A stretch of DNA of 64,000 nucleotides from Nocardioides gilvus (lineage in GTDB: Bacteria > Actinomycetota > Actinomycetes > Propionibacteriales > Nocardioidaceae): positions 682,001 to 746,000 of the forward strand of contig NZ_QHKY01000001.1 of the NCBI RefSeq assembly GCF_003194605.1, written 5' to 3'. The stretch's first letter is position 1. Each line of letters starts with the position of its first letter. The notes beneath the pieces are model-generated. The model searched no databases and was not told the DNA's origin. It worked only from the letters and a program-made list of their open reading frames with translations. Positions 1-8,728 of the stretch are shown piece by piece. Both the position numbers and the translations under genes were made by a program.

Positions 1-265
1 TGTTGCCCAGGCCCTCCCCCTGGGAGGCGCCGCGGACGATGCCTGCGATGTCGACGAACTCGACCGACGCCGGGAGAATCTTCTCCGACCCGAAGACCTC
101 GGCCAGCTTGGGCAGCCGCTCGTCAGGGACGCCGACCACACCGACGTTCGGCTCGATCGTCGCGAACGGGTAGTTCGCCGCGAGCACGTCGTTCTTGGTC
201 AGGGCATTGAAGAGGGTGGACTTGCCAGCGTTGGGCAGTCCGACGATTCCGATGGTGAGGGCCAC
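1..265 (-). CDS. ychF: Redox-regulated P-loop ATPase YchF (5' part; gene runs off the left edge)
   Basis: This is the N-terminal 88 codons of the Obg-related ATPase/GTPase YchF (OLA1 family), a soluble ribosome-associated protein that binds ATP in preference to GTP. From GTG at 265 the protein opens [20 protein letters not shown], so the P-loop GLPNAGKST lies at residues 8-16, and the family-typical [14 protein letters not shown] and [14 protein letters not shown] stretches follow. The C-terminal part is outside the window. A TAAACT hexamer (274-279, read on the minus strand) lies 8 nt before the start, which suggests a leaderless transcript. The gene is divergent from the PH-domain genes. 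Confidence 0.95.
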   Translation of the reverse strand, partial: MALTIGIVGLPNAGKSTLFNALTKNDVLAANYPFATIEPNVGVVGVPDERLPKLAEVFGSEKILPASVEFVDIAGIVRGASQGEGLGN

Positions 266-347
266 GAGCGGTGAGTTTACGGGCGTGGGAGTTTCGCTCC
301 CAATCAACGCTCGGCCCGGCGTCGGCGGCGTGTGAAAAGGTTGCACC

Positions 348-890
348 GTGACCGAGCCGCAGATCGAAACCCCCCGTGACCCCAGCAATGCGCAGCGTGA
401 CCCCAGCGATGCCCTGCGCGAACCCGCGAACCGGGTCAGCCCCCGCGCGGTGACCTATTGGCGCGTACAGGCGATCATCACCACGATCTTCGTGCTCGGC
501 ATCGCGTTGGTCATCTACTTCGTGGTGCCCTCACGGCCGTGGTGGGCCACCGCGATCGTCGCCGTGATCGCGCTCTACTCGGCGGCCGAGATATTCGCGA
601 TGCCCCAGATCCGTTTCCGGATCCATCGGTGGGAGATCAACGAGATCGCGATCCACACCCGAGAAGGGTGGATCGGTCGAGAGAGCCGGATCGCCCCGTT
701 GAGCCGGGTGCAGACCGTCGACTCCCAGCAGGGTCCGCTGATGCGCTACTTCAAGCTCTCCTCGATCACGGTCACCACTGCCTCGGCTGCCGGCCCGATC
801 ACGATCGCTGGCCTCGACCAGGACGACGCTCGCGAACTCGTCGTCACCCTCACCGAGATCACCGCTGCCACCGAGGGCGACGCCACGTGA
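348..890 (+). CDS. Bacterial-PH (YdbS-like) membrane protein
   Basis: A 180-residue membrane protein starting at GTG. After a polar N-terminal tail of about 35 residues come two transmembrane helices (about 41-60 and 66-83). A bacterial pleckstrin-homology fold (bPH_2/DUF304, YdbS type) follows, with the family pattern [16 protein letters not shown] and [18 protein letters not shown]. YdbS-type proteins form pairs with the larger YdbT type, and here the next gene is exactly such a partner, overlapping by 4 nt (GTGA), so translation is probably coupled. The family is linked to cell-envelope processes, but the molecular role is unknown. Confidence 0.85.
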   Translation: MTEPQIETPRDPSNAQRDPSDALREPANRVSPRAVTYWRVQAIITTIFVLGIALVIYFVVPSRPWWATAIVAVIALYSAAEIFAMPQIRFRIHRWEINEIAIHTREGWIGRESRIAPLSRVQTVDSQQGPLMRYFKLSSITVTTASAAGPITIAGLDQDDARELVVTLTEITAATEGDAT

Positions 891-2557
891 GCCTCGAGCA
901 GACCCCCGACGTCACCCCACCCGACGAGTCGCCCGAGCCGAGTCCCCAGGACGAGGGCTGGCTGCGGTTGGACAAGCGCAAGCTGCTCCTCGACCCGATC
1001 GGCGCAGTGAGGAGTGCGATCTTCCCGATCGCTGCGGTCATCTTCGGCGTCTCCAGCCTGGACGGCATCTGGTGGGTGCTGGCAGCCCCCGTGGTCGTCA
1101 CGGTGATTGCCCTCTTCGGTCTGATCCCGTGGTTCACGACCACCTACCGGATCACCGCGACCCAGTTCCAGATGCGCAAGGGACTGCTCAACAAGTCCAC
1201 CTCCACCGCGCCGCTCGACCGGATCCGCAGCGTCGACCTCGAAGCCACCGTGCTCCACCGTCTGCTGGGGATGCGGAAGGTCCAGATCGGTACCGGTGTC
1301 GACTCCGAGCGGATCGAGCTGGACGCCGTCACGACAGAGCGGGCCGATGAGTTGCGGGCTCAACTGCTGACTGCTCGCTTGGCCTCGACGAACGCCACCG
1401 TGCCAGCGAGCCCAGTTGATCCGACCGATCCTGCGGTACTCGCCGCCCCTTCGGCACTCGCCGCCCCTTCGGTCCTCGCCGACCCTGCCGCGGCCGATGA
1501 GTCGTACGACGGTCCGGTCTCGGCGCCGCCCACCCCGAGCGCCCCTCCCAGCACGGAGCAGGTGCTCGCCCGTTTCGACTGGACGTGGGTCCGGTTCGCT
1601 CCCTTCAACTTCGCTCGCCTCGCCGTCATCGCTGCCGCCATCGGCGTCCTCTCGCAGTTCGCGGGCGACATCGACGTCGACTACGCCGAGATCGCGGAGT
1701 CGACCCGAGCGGCCCTGCGAATCGGTGTGGTGGTGCTCAGCGTCGTCATCGCCCTCTCGCTCCTCGTGGGCTGGCTGATCATCTCCATGGGCGGCTACAT
1801 GGTGCAGTGGTGGGCACTGCGACTCACCCGCGATGCCGGCATCCTGCGGATGTCCGCCGGCCTGCTGACGACGCGGTCCATCAGCGTCGAGGAGAAGCGC
1901 GTCCGCGGCATCGAGCTCGTCGAGCCGCTCCTGATGCGCCCGGTCAACGGCGCCGAGCTCGCCACCCTGGCCACGGGTGTCGGCGACGGGGGGACCACCA
2001 AGATCCTTCCGCAGTGCCCCACCGACGTGGCCGTCGCCGTCGCCAGCGACATCCTGGGTGACGCCCACCCCCTGCGCGTCCGTCTCGTCCAGCACGGTTT
2101 CGCCGCTCGCCGGCGCCGCCACATCTCCTTCCAGTGGATGTCCCTGATCCTTCTGGTCCTCGGCGCCGTCGGTCACCAGATCGTCCTGCCCATGGCGGAG
2201 GCCGAAGGCGAGTTGTGGTGGTTCCTCGCCCCGGGCCTCCTCTGGATCCCGCTCGGCGTGGTCCTGGCGGAGCTGTCGTACGCCCACCTGGGCCACTTCC
2301 TGACCGACGACCACCTGGTCGTGGGCCACGGCGCCACGGCACGACGGCGTACGGTCCTCGAGGTCGACGGGATCATCGGCTGGGTCTTCGACCAGAGCTT
2401 CTTCCAACGCCGCCTCGGGCTGGTCACCCTGCAGGCGACCACGGCCGCCGGAGCGGAGCAGGTCACGCTCACCGACATTCCTGAGCACCTCGCGGTGAGG
2501 CTCGCTGCAGACGCCACCCGGGAGCCGGTCAGGCCTTTCCTGACCGGCCGCGACTAG
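887..2557 (+). CDS. Multi-PH-domain (YdbT-like) membrane protein
   Basis: A 556-residue membrane protein made of repeated bacterial PH (DUF304) units. I chose the GTG at 887 because it overlaps the preceding stop codon and the family-like sequence starts there; in-frame sequence upstream is low-complexity and lies over the previous gene. Unit 1 has two membrane helices (about 45-82) followed by FTTTYRITATQFQMRKGLLN. Unit 2 has helices at about 225-245 and 255-285. Unit 3 has helices near 420-460. A Pro/Ala/Ser-rich linker (about 155-215) with tandem SALAAPSVLA-like repeats separates units 1 and 2. It probably forms a complex with the small YdbS-like protein. Confidence 0.85.
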   Translation: MSLEQTPDVTPPDESPEPSPQDEGWLRLDKRKLLLDPIGAVRSAIFPIAAVIFGVSSLDGIWWVLAAPVVVTVIALFGLIPWFTTTYRITATQFQMRKGLLNKSTSTAPLDRIRSVDLEATVLHRLLGMRKVQIGTGVDSERIELDAVTTERADELRAQLLTARLASTNATVPASPVDPTDPAVLAAPSALAAPSVLADPAAADESYDGPVSAPPTPSAPPSTEQVLARFDWTWVRFAPFNFARLAVIAAAIGVLSQFAGDIDVDYAEIAESTRAALRIGVVVLSVVIALSLLVGWLIISMGGYMVQWWALRLTRDAGILRMSAGLLTTRSISVEEKRVRGIELVEPLLMRPVNGAELATLATGVGDGGTTKILPQCPTDVAVAVASDILGDAHPLRVRLVQHGFAARRRRHISFQWMSLILLVLGAVGHQIVLPMAEAEGELWWFLAPGLLWIPLGVVLAELSYAHLGHFLTDDHLVVGHGATARRRTVLEVDGIIGWVFDQSFFQRRLGLVTLQATTAAGAEQVTLTDIPEHLAVRLAADATREPVRPFLTGRD

Positions 2558-2567
2558 GCTCGCCGGC

Positions 2568-3359
2568 GTGCGCATCGCCACCTGGAACGTCAACTCAATC
2601 CGTACCCGCATCGACCGTGTCGAGGCCTTCCTGGAGCGCCACGACATCGACGTCCTGGCCGTGCAGGAGACCAAGGCCAAGGTCGAGCAACTCCCGCTCA
2701 TGGGTCTGGAGTCACGCGGCTACGAGGTCGCTGCGGCCGGCACCAGCCAGTGGAACGGCGTCGCCCTGATCAGCCGCGTGGGCCTGGAGGACGTACAGGT
2801 CGGCTTCGACGGCATGCCCGGCTACGGCGACCCGCTCACCGCGGAAGCCCGTGCGATCGGGGCAGTCTGCGGAGGCCTGCGGATCTGGTCCCTCTACGTG
2901 CCCAACGGCCGCAAGCCCGACGACCCGCACTACGTCTACAAGCTCGACTGGCTCGGGAGACTCCGCGAGCAGGCCCAGAACTGGCTCGGCGAGGACACCG
3001 TCCTGGTCGGCGACTGGAACGTCTGCCCCACCGACGAGGACGTCTTCGACCCCAAGCAGTTCCGCAACTCCACCCACGTCACCCCGCCCGAGCGCGCGGC
3101 CTTCCAAGGGTTTCTCGACGACGGCTACGTCGACGTGACGCGTCCGCACACTCCCGGCCCCGACGTCTACACCTACTGGGACTACTACCGCCAACGATTC
3201 GAACGGAACCGCGGTCTCCGCATCGACTTCGTCCTCGGCTCCCCCTCGGTCGCCGCCAAAGTGACCCACGCCTTCATCGACGTCGACGAACGCAACCCTG
3301 CCTTGGGCACCGGCACACCCTCCGACCACGCCCCGGTCATCGCCGACATCGCGCTCTGA
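2568..3359 (+). CDS. xthA: Exodeoxyribonuclease III / AP endonuclease
   Basis: A 263-residue exonuclease III-family AP endonuclease that incises abasic sites and removes 3'-blocking groups in base-excision repair. The fold's metal and catalytic residues are present: N7 in ATWNVNS, E34 in AVQETKAK, the GDWNVCPTDEDV Asp/Asn pair near 150, and the terminal SDHAPV motif with H254. Length is normal for the family. A TAGGCT hexamer (2555-2560), which contains the stop codon of the previous gene, stands 7 nt before the GTG start and looks like a -10 box for a leaderless mRNA. A TetR gene begins 1 nt downstream. Confidence 0.93.
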   Translation: MRIATWNVNSIRTRIDRVEAFLERHDIDVLAVQETKAKVEQLPLMGLESRGYEVAAAGTSQWNGVALISRVGLEDVQVGFDGMPGYGDPLTAEARAIGAVCGGLRIWSLYVPNGRKPDDPHYVYKLDWLGRLREQAQNWLGEDTVLVGDWNVCPTDEDVFDPKQFRNSTHVTPPERAAFQGFLDDGYVDVTRPHTPGPDVYTYWDYYRQRFERNRGLRIDFVLGSPSVAAKVTHAFIDVDERNPALGTGTPSDHAPVIADIAL

Positions 3360-3360
3360 C

Positions 3361-4077
3361 ATGCCGACGTCGACGTGGGAGCGCCTGCCCGAGGCCCGCC
3401 GCTCGGCGGTCATCACGGCCGCGGAGACCGAGTTCGCGGCCCACGGCTTCTCCGGTGGCAGCCTCAACGTGATCGCCCGCAACGCCGGCGTCGCCAAGGG
3501 CAGCCTCTTCCAGTACTTCCGCGACAAGTCCGACCTGTACGCCTACCTCTCCCAGCGCGCCAGCCTCCGGATCCGCGATGACATGGCTGCAGCGATCGAC
3601 GCCGCCGACTGGGGCAGCGGCCTCTTCGGCCCGCTGCGGGAGCTGGTCGTGATGTGGGAGGAGTACTTCCACACCCATCCCCTCGAGCTGGCGATGACGG
3701 CGGCGGTCAACCTGGAGCCGGACCAGTCAGCCCGACTCGTGGTGCGCCAGGTCGTCAACGAGCACTACGCCGCCGTGCTGCGACCGCTCCTGAGCGATGC
3801 CCGGGACCAAGGACACCTGCGACCGGACGCGGACGTCGAGGCCTTTCTCGCGCTGCTGCTGCTCCTGCTCCCCCACATCGCCCTGGCGCCCCACAACCCG
3901 GGCCTGGACCCAGTCCTGGGGCTCAGCAGCACCGATCGCGACGAGCGCCTCGCTGCGATCGACCGACTCGTCACAGTGCTCGAGACGGCCTTCGGGCCAG
4001 CCAGCTCGTCATCGCCTCGAACGGCGCACGCCACTCGGCGTCAAGCATCAGGTCGTGACCCATCCCGGGAAACGTGA
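3361..4077 (+). CDS. TetR/AcrR-family transcriptional regulator
   Basis: A 238-residue regulator. The N-terminal helix-turn-helix is clear (ITAAETEFAAHGFSGGSLNV, then IARNAGVAKGSLFQYFRDKS, residues about 17-60). The C-terminal ligand domain is poorly conserved. It starts 1 nt after xthA but functionally fits the genes to its right: a hydrolase, a flavin monooxygenase and an SDR enzyme whose shared promoter carries a perfect palindrome at 4810-4824. The last 35 residues are low-complexity and read antisense into the 3' end of the hydrolase gene, a 107-nt convergent overlap. Ligand and targets are inferred, not seen. Confidence 0.85.
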   Translation: MPTSTWERLPEARRSAVITAAETEFAAHGFSGGSLNVIARNAGVAKGSLFQYFRDKSDLYAYLSQRASLRIRDDMAAAIDAADWGSGLFGPLRELVVMWEEYFHTHPLELAMTAAVNLEPDQSARLVVRQVVNEHYAAVLRPLLSDARDQGHLRPDADVEAFLALLLLLLPHIALAPHNPGLDPVLGLSSTDRDERLAAIDRLVTVLETAFGPASSSSPRTAHATRRQASGRDPSRET

Positions 4078-4780
4078 CCAGGTCTGCTCCGTAGCGATCT
4101 GCCGTCCGGCGTACGTCACGCAGCGGCACGAGCGCGTCGTCCGGGGTGGCGAGGACCAGCACCGGCGCGTTCCCTCTTGGCTGGGCAGGAGGACGGTGCA
4201 TCAGGAGTTGGTACTGGGCGAACGGAGACTCTCCCCCACAGCGATCCGTGACCCGTTCAGCCTCAGCGGCGGTGAGCTGGTTGACCAGGTATTCCGCGCG
4301 CAGGGGCAAGGACATGCCGACCATCAACCGGGCCGCGTCCCCCGGGTGGCGACGAGCCACCGCCAGGAGCGATCCGACGGCGGGATGCGCGGGCACGGGG
4401 GCCACCAGCACGCCGGCGTGGGCGGCGTACCGGGCCAGCGCCTTCTGCACGACGAGTCCGCCCATGGAGTGGCCGACGAGCACCGCGCGCCGCGGCAGCG
4501 AGGCCGCGGTGTGCACGACGTCGTCCACATAGTGACTCAGCCGGGCCGTACGCAAGTTCCCCCCGCTCGCACCGTGCCCGCGCAACGACACCGCGTACGC
4601 CGGGTGCCCGGCCGCCGCAGCAGCTGTGAGCCAGTGCTCCCAGCACCACGCCCCATGGCCGAGGCCGTGCACGAAGAGCAGCGGTGGTTTCTCGTCGGCG
4701 TCGTTGCCCGGCAGGGCCGCGAGCACCTCGAGGCCGCGTGGCCCCGTACTGGACACGAGGTCGGGAGTGTTGCTCGTCAC
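3971..4780 (-). CDS. Alpha/beta hydrolase
   Basis: A 269-residue alpha/beta-fold hydrolase from GTG at 4780. The oxyanion loop HGLGHGAW, the nucleophile elbow GHSMGG (catalytic Ser), an acidic residue in LATPDDALVPL and the C-terminal His in FPGMGHDLM give a complete triad. The fold resembles esterases, lactonases and haloperoxidase-like hydrolases; the substrate is unknown. It is divergent from a flavin monooxygenase-SDR pair, so it could open an ester or lactone made by that pathway. A TAGGGT hexamer (4789-4794 on the minus strand) lies 8 nt upstream of the start. Its 3' end overlaps the TetR gene. Confidence 0.85.
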   Translation of the reverse strand: MTSNTPDLVSSTGPRGLEVLAALPGNDADEKPPLLFVHGLGHGAWCWEHWLTAAAAAGHPAYAVSLRGHGASGGNLRTARLSHYVDDVVHTAASLPRRAVLVGHSMGGLVVQKALARYAAHAGVLVAPVPAHPAVGSLLAVARRHPGDAARLMVGMSLPLRAEYLVNQLTAAEAERVTDRCGGESPFAQYQLLMHRPPAQPRGNAPVLVLATPDDALVPLRDVRRTADRYGADLVTFPGMGHDLMLDAEWRAPFEAMTSWLARRPSRAL

Positions 4781-4809
4781 ACCCACGCACCCTACAGTGG
4801 ATTCCTCAC

Positions 4810-4824
4810 ATGACCAGTGGTCAT
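4810..4824. promoter_or_regulatory. Perfect 15-bp palindrome, candidate TetR operator
   Basis: ATGACCA-G-TGGTCAT is a perfect inverted repeat of 7-bp arms around one base. It sits in the 70-bp divergent gap between the hydrolase (start 4780) and the flavin monooxygenase (start 4851), about where the -35 region of the hydrolase promoter would lie. Its size and symmetry suit a TetR-family dimer, and a TetR gene lies beside the hydrolase. Binding is an inference. Confidence 0.6.
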
Positions 4825-4850
4825 ATTCCTCGAATCCGGGAGCTCCTCCG

Positions 4851-6224
4851 ATGACTGAACCCGCCACCACACCCCAGCTCGATGACACTGGTCGGCGGGT
4901 CTGCGTCATCGGCGCCGGCTCGTCAGGGATCGCGACGGCCAAGGTCCTCCACGAGCGCGGCATCGACTTCGACTGCTTCGAGCTCTCCGACCGGGTCGGC
5001 GGCAACTGGGTGTGGGGCAACAGCAACGGCGTCTCCTCCTCCTACAAGTCGCTGCACATCAACACCTCACGCAGCCGGATGGAGTTCAGCGACTTCCCGA
5101 TGCCGGACCACCTGCCCAACTTCGCGCGGCACGACCAGATCGCGGCCTACTTCGACGCCTACGTCGACCACTTCGGCTTCCGCGACCACATCGCGTTCAA
5201 CACCGGCGTCGAGCACGTGCAGCCACTGTCCGGCGGCGGCTTCGACGTGCGGTTGAGCACCGGCGAGACTCGGCGCTACGGCTCGGTCATGGTCGCCAAC
5301 GGCCACCACTGGGACCCTCGCATGCCAGAGCCCGCCTTCCCCGGTGCGGAGAGCTTCACCGGTGAGCAGATCCACTCCCACCACTACGAGGACGAGAAGC
5401 AACTGGTCGACAAGGTGGTCGTCGTGCTCGGCATGGGCAACTCTGCGATGGACATCTCGGTCGACGCCAGCTACCACTCACGCGAGACTTACCTGTCCCA
5501 CCGTCGTGGCGTGCACGTCGTCCCGAAGCACATCCTGGGGCGCCCCTACGACGCGATCGCAGGCCACGAGTGGCTCCCGTCCTGGATCCGTTGGCCCATC
5601 GCCCGCGTCGTGATGCGTACCGTTACGGGGCCGATGACGCGCTACGGCCTCCAGCAGCCCGACCACAAGGTCGCCCAGGCGCACCCCAGCGTCTCCAGCC
5701 GGGTGCTGGACCGGCTCGCCCACGGCGCGGTCGTCCCCAAGCCCACCATCGCGCGGTTCGAGGGACCGGACGTGGTCTTCACCGACGACAGCCGCGTCGC
5801 GGCCGACCTGGTCGTCTACTGCACCGGATACCGGATCACCTTCCCCTTCTTCGACCGCGGTTTCCTGGACCCCAGCGGCGACAACGAGATCGAGCTCTAC
5901 AAGCGGATGTTCCACCCGGGGGTCCCTGGCCTCTACTTCATCGGCCTGGTCCAGCCATTGGGCGCGATCATGCCGATCGCCGAGCGGCAGTCGGAGCTCG
6001 CCGCCGACCACCTCCAGGGTCGCTACGCGTTGCCCGGCCCCACTGCGATGAAGTCGGAGATGACTCGCTACCGCAAGGCGCGGGCCAAGAGGTACGTCGC
6101 CAGCAAGCGCCACACCATCCAGGTGGACTTCGACGACTACATGCGTGAGTTGCGCGTCGAGCGCGCGGCCGGCGCCCGCCGGGCCGGCCGTACGTCGTCG
6201 GTCACCGAGCGAGTGGTCGCCTGA
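4851..6224 (+). CDS. Flavin-containing monooxygenase (class B, FMO type)
   Basis: A 457-residue NAD(P)H/FAD-dependent monooxygenase. The FAD Rossmann motif GAGSSG is at residues 21-26. The second (NADPH) motif is GMGNSAMDI near 197, and the FMO fingerprint FxGxxxHxxxY is present as FTGEQIHSHHY between them. The C-terminal CTGYRITFPF block is also typical. The fingerprint ends in Tyr rather than Trp, so it matches FMOs more than classical Baeyer-Villiger enzymes, although some FMOs carry out that reaction. The ATG at 4851 follows a GGGAG stretch and is the first start that gives a family-like N-terminus. The SDR gene follows after 1 nt. Confidence 0.9.
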   Translation: MTEPATTPQLDDTGRRVCVIGAGSSGIATAKVLHERGIDFDCFELSDRVGGNWVWGNSNGVSSSYKSLHINTSRSRMEFSDFPMPDHLPNFARHDQIAAYFDAYVDHFGFRDHIAFNTGVEHVQPLSGGGFDVRLSTGETRRYGSVMVANGHHWDPRMPEPAFPGAESFTGEQIHSHHYEDEKQLVDKVVVVLGMGNSAMDISVDASYHSRETYLSHRRGVHVVPKHILGRPYDAIAGHEWLPSWIRWPIARVVMRTVTGPMTRYGLQQPDHKVAQAHPSVSSRVLDRLAHGAVVPKPTIARFEGPDVVFTDDSRVAADLVVYCTGYRITFPFFDRGFLDPSGDNEIELYKRMFHPGVPGLYFIGLVQPLGAIMPIAERQSELAADHLQGRYALPGPTAMKSEMTRYRKARAKRYVASKRHTIQVDFDDYMRELRVERAAGARRAGRTSSVTERVVA

Positions 6225-6225
6225 C

Positions 6226-7041
6226 GTGGCGTCGCCCAGCGCTCCCCCGCCCCGGGTGGCGGTGGTGAGCGGCGCCGCCCGCGGGATCGGCCACGCCACC
6301 GCAGTCAAGCTCCTGCGCGACGGGTGGCGGGTCGGTGCCTTCGACATCGACGAGCCCGGCCTGCGAGACCTCGCCGAAGTGGCCGCCGCCCACGGTACGT
6401 CGGTGGTCACCGGACGCCTCGACGTCCGCGACCCCCATCAGTGGCACGCCGCGCTCGCCCGGGTCTGCGACGAACGTCTGGACCTGTTGGTCAACAACGC
6501 CGGGCTGCTCTCCTCGGGGCCGTTCGTCGAGACCGATCTGGAGAGGCACCGCGCGATCGTGGAGGTGAACGTGCTCGGCACGATCAACGGCGCCCACGCC
6601 GCCTTCCCCCTGTTGCGCCGGGCCGAGCGACCGGTGATGGTCAACCTCGGGTCCGCCTCGGCGATGTACGGCCAACCCGACCTGGCCACCTACTCAGCCA
6701 CGAAGTTCGCGATCCGCGGCCTGACCGAGGCCCTCGAGCTGGAGTGGGCCGAGCACGGGATCGCGGTGATCGACCTGTGGCCACTCTTCGTCGCGACCGA
6801 AATGGTCGAGGGAGTCGACATCGGAGCCGTCCGCTCACTCGGGGTGCGGTTGAACGAGACCGATGTCGCGGACGCGCTCGTCCACGCAGTGGAGCGGCGT
6901 GCCGGGACGGATGGTCGGGGTCTGGTACGCCGCGTCCACCACGCCGTGGGCGCGCAGGCGCGTGTGCTCACGGTTGCCTCGCAGGTCACTCCGGCCTGGG
7001 CCAACCGTCTGATCACCAGACGCCTGACACGACGTCCCTGA
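6226..7041 (+). CDS. SDR-family oxidoreductase
   Basis: A 271-residue classical short-chain dehydrogenase/reductase. The cofactor loop SGAARGIG is at residues 15-22, NNAG comes near residue 90, and the active site has Ser in GSASAMYG with YSATK. Asp after beta-2 (AFDIDEPG) suggests NAD(H) preference. The C-terminal 25 residues are basic and could contact membrane. The GTG start lies 1 nt after the FMO stop, so the two genes form one unit. It could oxidise or reduce the alcohol/ketone partner of the FMO substrate; the compound is unknown. Confidence 0.88.
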   Translation: MASPSAPPPRVAVVSGAARGIGHATAVKLLRDGWRVGAFDIDEPGLRDLAEVAAAHGTSVVTGRLDVRDPHQWHAALARVCDERLDLLVNNAGLLSSGPFVETDLERHRAIVEVNVLGTINGAHAAFPLLRRAERPVMVNLGSASAMYGQPDLATYSATKFAIRGLTEALELEWAEHGIAVIDLWPLFVATEMVEGVDIGAVRSLGVRLNETDVADALVHAVERRAGTDGRGLVRRVHHAVGAQARVLTVASQVTPAWANRLITRRLTRRP

Positions 7042-7099
7042 GACCCTTGGAGCGCTCTGCCTACCCAGAACTGTCGGCACCCTGCTCCATCATCAAGAC

Positions 7100-8299
7100 A
7101 TGGACGCATCGACGCTGCTGACCCTGCTGCTCGGACTCCTGCTCGGCCTCGCGCTGGGCGGGCTGATCGGGTGGCTCTGGGCGCGGGCCCACTCTCCTGC
7201 CGACGCCCACGTGCAGGAGACGCTGCGCGCCGAGTTGAGGTCCCAGTCGGACGCCGTGCTCGAGTCCCGTGCCGGCGACCAGGCGGTGGTGAAGGAGGGG
7301 CTGGAGCGGCTCGCCGACCAACTGCGACTCCTGGAGCACGACCGTGCCACCTGGCAGGGCGAGTTCAACGCCCAGGTCCAGGGGATGCGCCACACCACCG
7401 AGTCACTGCGCCGCGAGACCGCTTCGCTGAGCACGGCCCTGCGCAAGCCCCAGGTGCGTGGTCAGTGGGGCGAAATGCACCTGCGCCGCGTGGTCGAGCT
7501 GGCCGGCATGGTCTCCCACTGCGACTTCTCCGAGCAGGTGCGCATCGACGACGGCGTGATGCGCCCCGACCTCGTGGTCAATCTCGCCGGCGGACGCCAG
7601 ATCGTGGTCGACGCGAAGGTTCCACTCAGCGCCTTCCTGGACGCCACCTCTTCCGACGACGACACCACGCGCGCCGAGCACCTGGCCCGCCATGCCCGAC
7701 AGGTGCGTACGCACGTCAACCAGCTCAGCGACAAGGCGTACTGGAAGTCGCTCACCGAGACCCCCGACTTCGTGGTGATGTTCGTGCCCGCCGAGGCGTT
7801 CCTCTCGGTGGCGCTCGACACCCAAAAAGATCTGCTCGAGTACGCCGCCTCCCGCAACGTGGTCCTGGCGACCCCCACCACGCTGATCGCCCTGCTGCGC
7901 ACCGTGGCGCACGGTTGGCGCCACGAGACCGTGGCTGCCCAGGTCGCCGAGGTCATGCGTCTCGGCCAGGACCTGCACGAGCGGTTGGGCACCATGGGTG
8001 ACCACTTCTCCAAGGTCGGTCGAAGCCTCTCCAGCGCCGTCCAGTCCTACAACCAGGCCGTGGGTTCATTGGAGGGCCGTGTGCTCGTGACGGCGCGCAA
8101 GTTCAGCGAGCTCGGTGTGGTCGAGCACCAGCTCGCCGAGGGCACCCAGGTGGAGCGAACCCCCCGTCAACTGACCGCTCCGGAGTTCGCCCTGCTCCCG
8201 GCCACCGACGCGTTCACCGACGATCTCGGCCGTCTCGACGGGCTGCGTCCTGACGTCGCGGGCGAGACACCTACGGCGCGGCGTGCCTCCGGAGCCTGA
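7100..8299 (+). CDS. rmuC: DNA recombination protein RmuC
   Basis: A 399-residue RmuC protein, which limits sequence inversions at short inverted repeats in E. coli. It has an N-terminal membrane helix (about 6-27), a coiled-coil stretch (about 35-115), then the RmuC core with the restriction-endonuclease-like fold. Family blocks include RGQWGEMHLRRVVELAGM, RPDLVVNLAGGRQIVVDAK and VVMFVPAEAFLSVAL. The C-terminal 40 residues vary. It stands alone between the SDR gene and a small membrane protein. Confidence 0.92.
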   Translation: MDASTLLTLLLGLLLGLALGGLIGWLWARAHSPADAHVQETLRAELRSQSDAVLESRAGDQAVVKEGLERLADQLRLLEHDRATWQGEFNAQVQGMRHTTESLRRETASLSTALRKPQVRGQWGEMHLRRVVELAGMVSHCDFSEQVRIDDGVMRPDLVVNLAGGRQIVVDAKVPLSAFLDATSSDDDTTRAEHLARHARQVRTHVNQLSDKAYWKSLTETPDFVVMFVPAEAFLSVALDTQKDLLEYAASRNVVLATPTTLIALLRTVAHGWRHETVAAQVAEVMRLGQDLHERLGTMGDHFSKVGRSLSSAVQSYNQAVGSLEGRVLVTARKFSELGVVEHQLAEGTQVERTPRQLTAPEFALLPATDAFTDDLGRLDGLRPDVAGETPTARRASGA

Positions 8300-8320
8300 G
8301 AGTGGCCTATTTTTGACGCC

Positions 8321-8725
8321 GTGAGCCCAACTCAGCCTCCAGGGCTGTACGGAACCGAACCCGGACGCCAGGTCGTGGCACTCGGGCTCGCTCTGGTGTT
8401 CACCCTCGTCGCCGTCAACTGGGCACTCGGCCTCAGACTGGACCTCTTCTACGACCTGTCCTTCATCACGGTCTGCCTGGTGCTGGCAGTCCGGGTGCAC
8501 CGCGACGAGTTCGCGGTCGCGGTGGTGCTCCCGCCGGCCTTGATGGTGACCGTGCTCCTGCTGTTGGGCTTCGTCGCTCCGGAGATGATCGCCGACGAGG
8601 ACGACGGGGCCGTCCAGGCCATCGTCACCGGGATCGCCACCCACAGCCTCGCCCTGGTCGTGGGGTGGGCCCTCGCGTTGTGCACCCTGGAGCTCAGACG
8701 CCGCGGCGCGCTCGGCGACGAGTGA
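8321..8725 (+). CDS. DUF6542-type small membrane protein
   Basis: A 134-residue protein with four predicted membrane helices (about 18-38, 42-58, 65-85 and 100-125) separated by short charged loops. Length and position beside the ispH/xseA genes match actinobacterial DUF6542 proteins; function is unknown. A TATTTT hexamer (8308-8313) lies 7 nt before the GTG start. It converges with the YciO gene, 3 nt apart. Confidence 0.7.
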   Translation: MSPTQPPGLYGTEPGRQVVALGLALVFTLVAVNWALGLRLDLFYDLSFITVCLVLAVRVHRDEFAVAVVLPPALMVTVLLLLGFVAPEMIADEDDGAVQAIVTGIATHSLALVVGWALALCTLELRRRGALGDE

Positions 8726-8728
8726 GAC

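Noticed and set aside
746..2701. A 651-codon open frame on the minus strand opposite the PH-domain genes
   Set aside because: Its product is a low-complexity Arg/Gly/Asp-rich sequence with no recognisable fold. The opposite strand has two well-formed membrane proteins, so this is a GC-rich antisense artefact.
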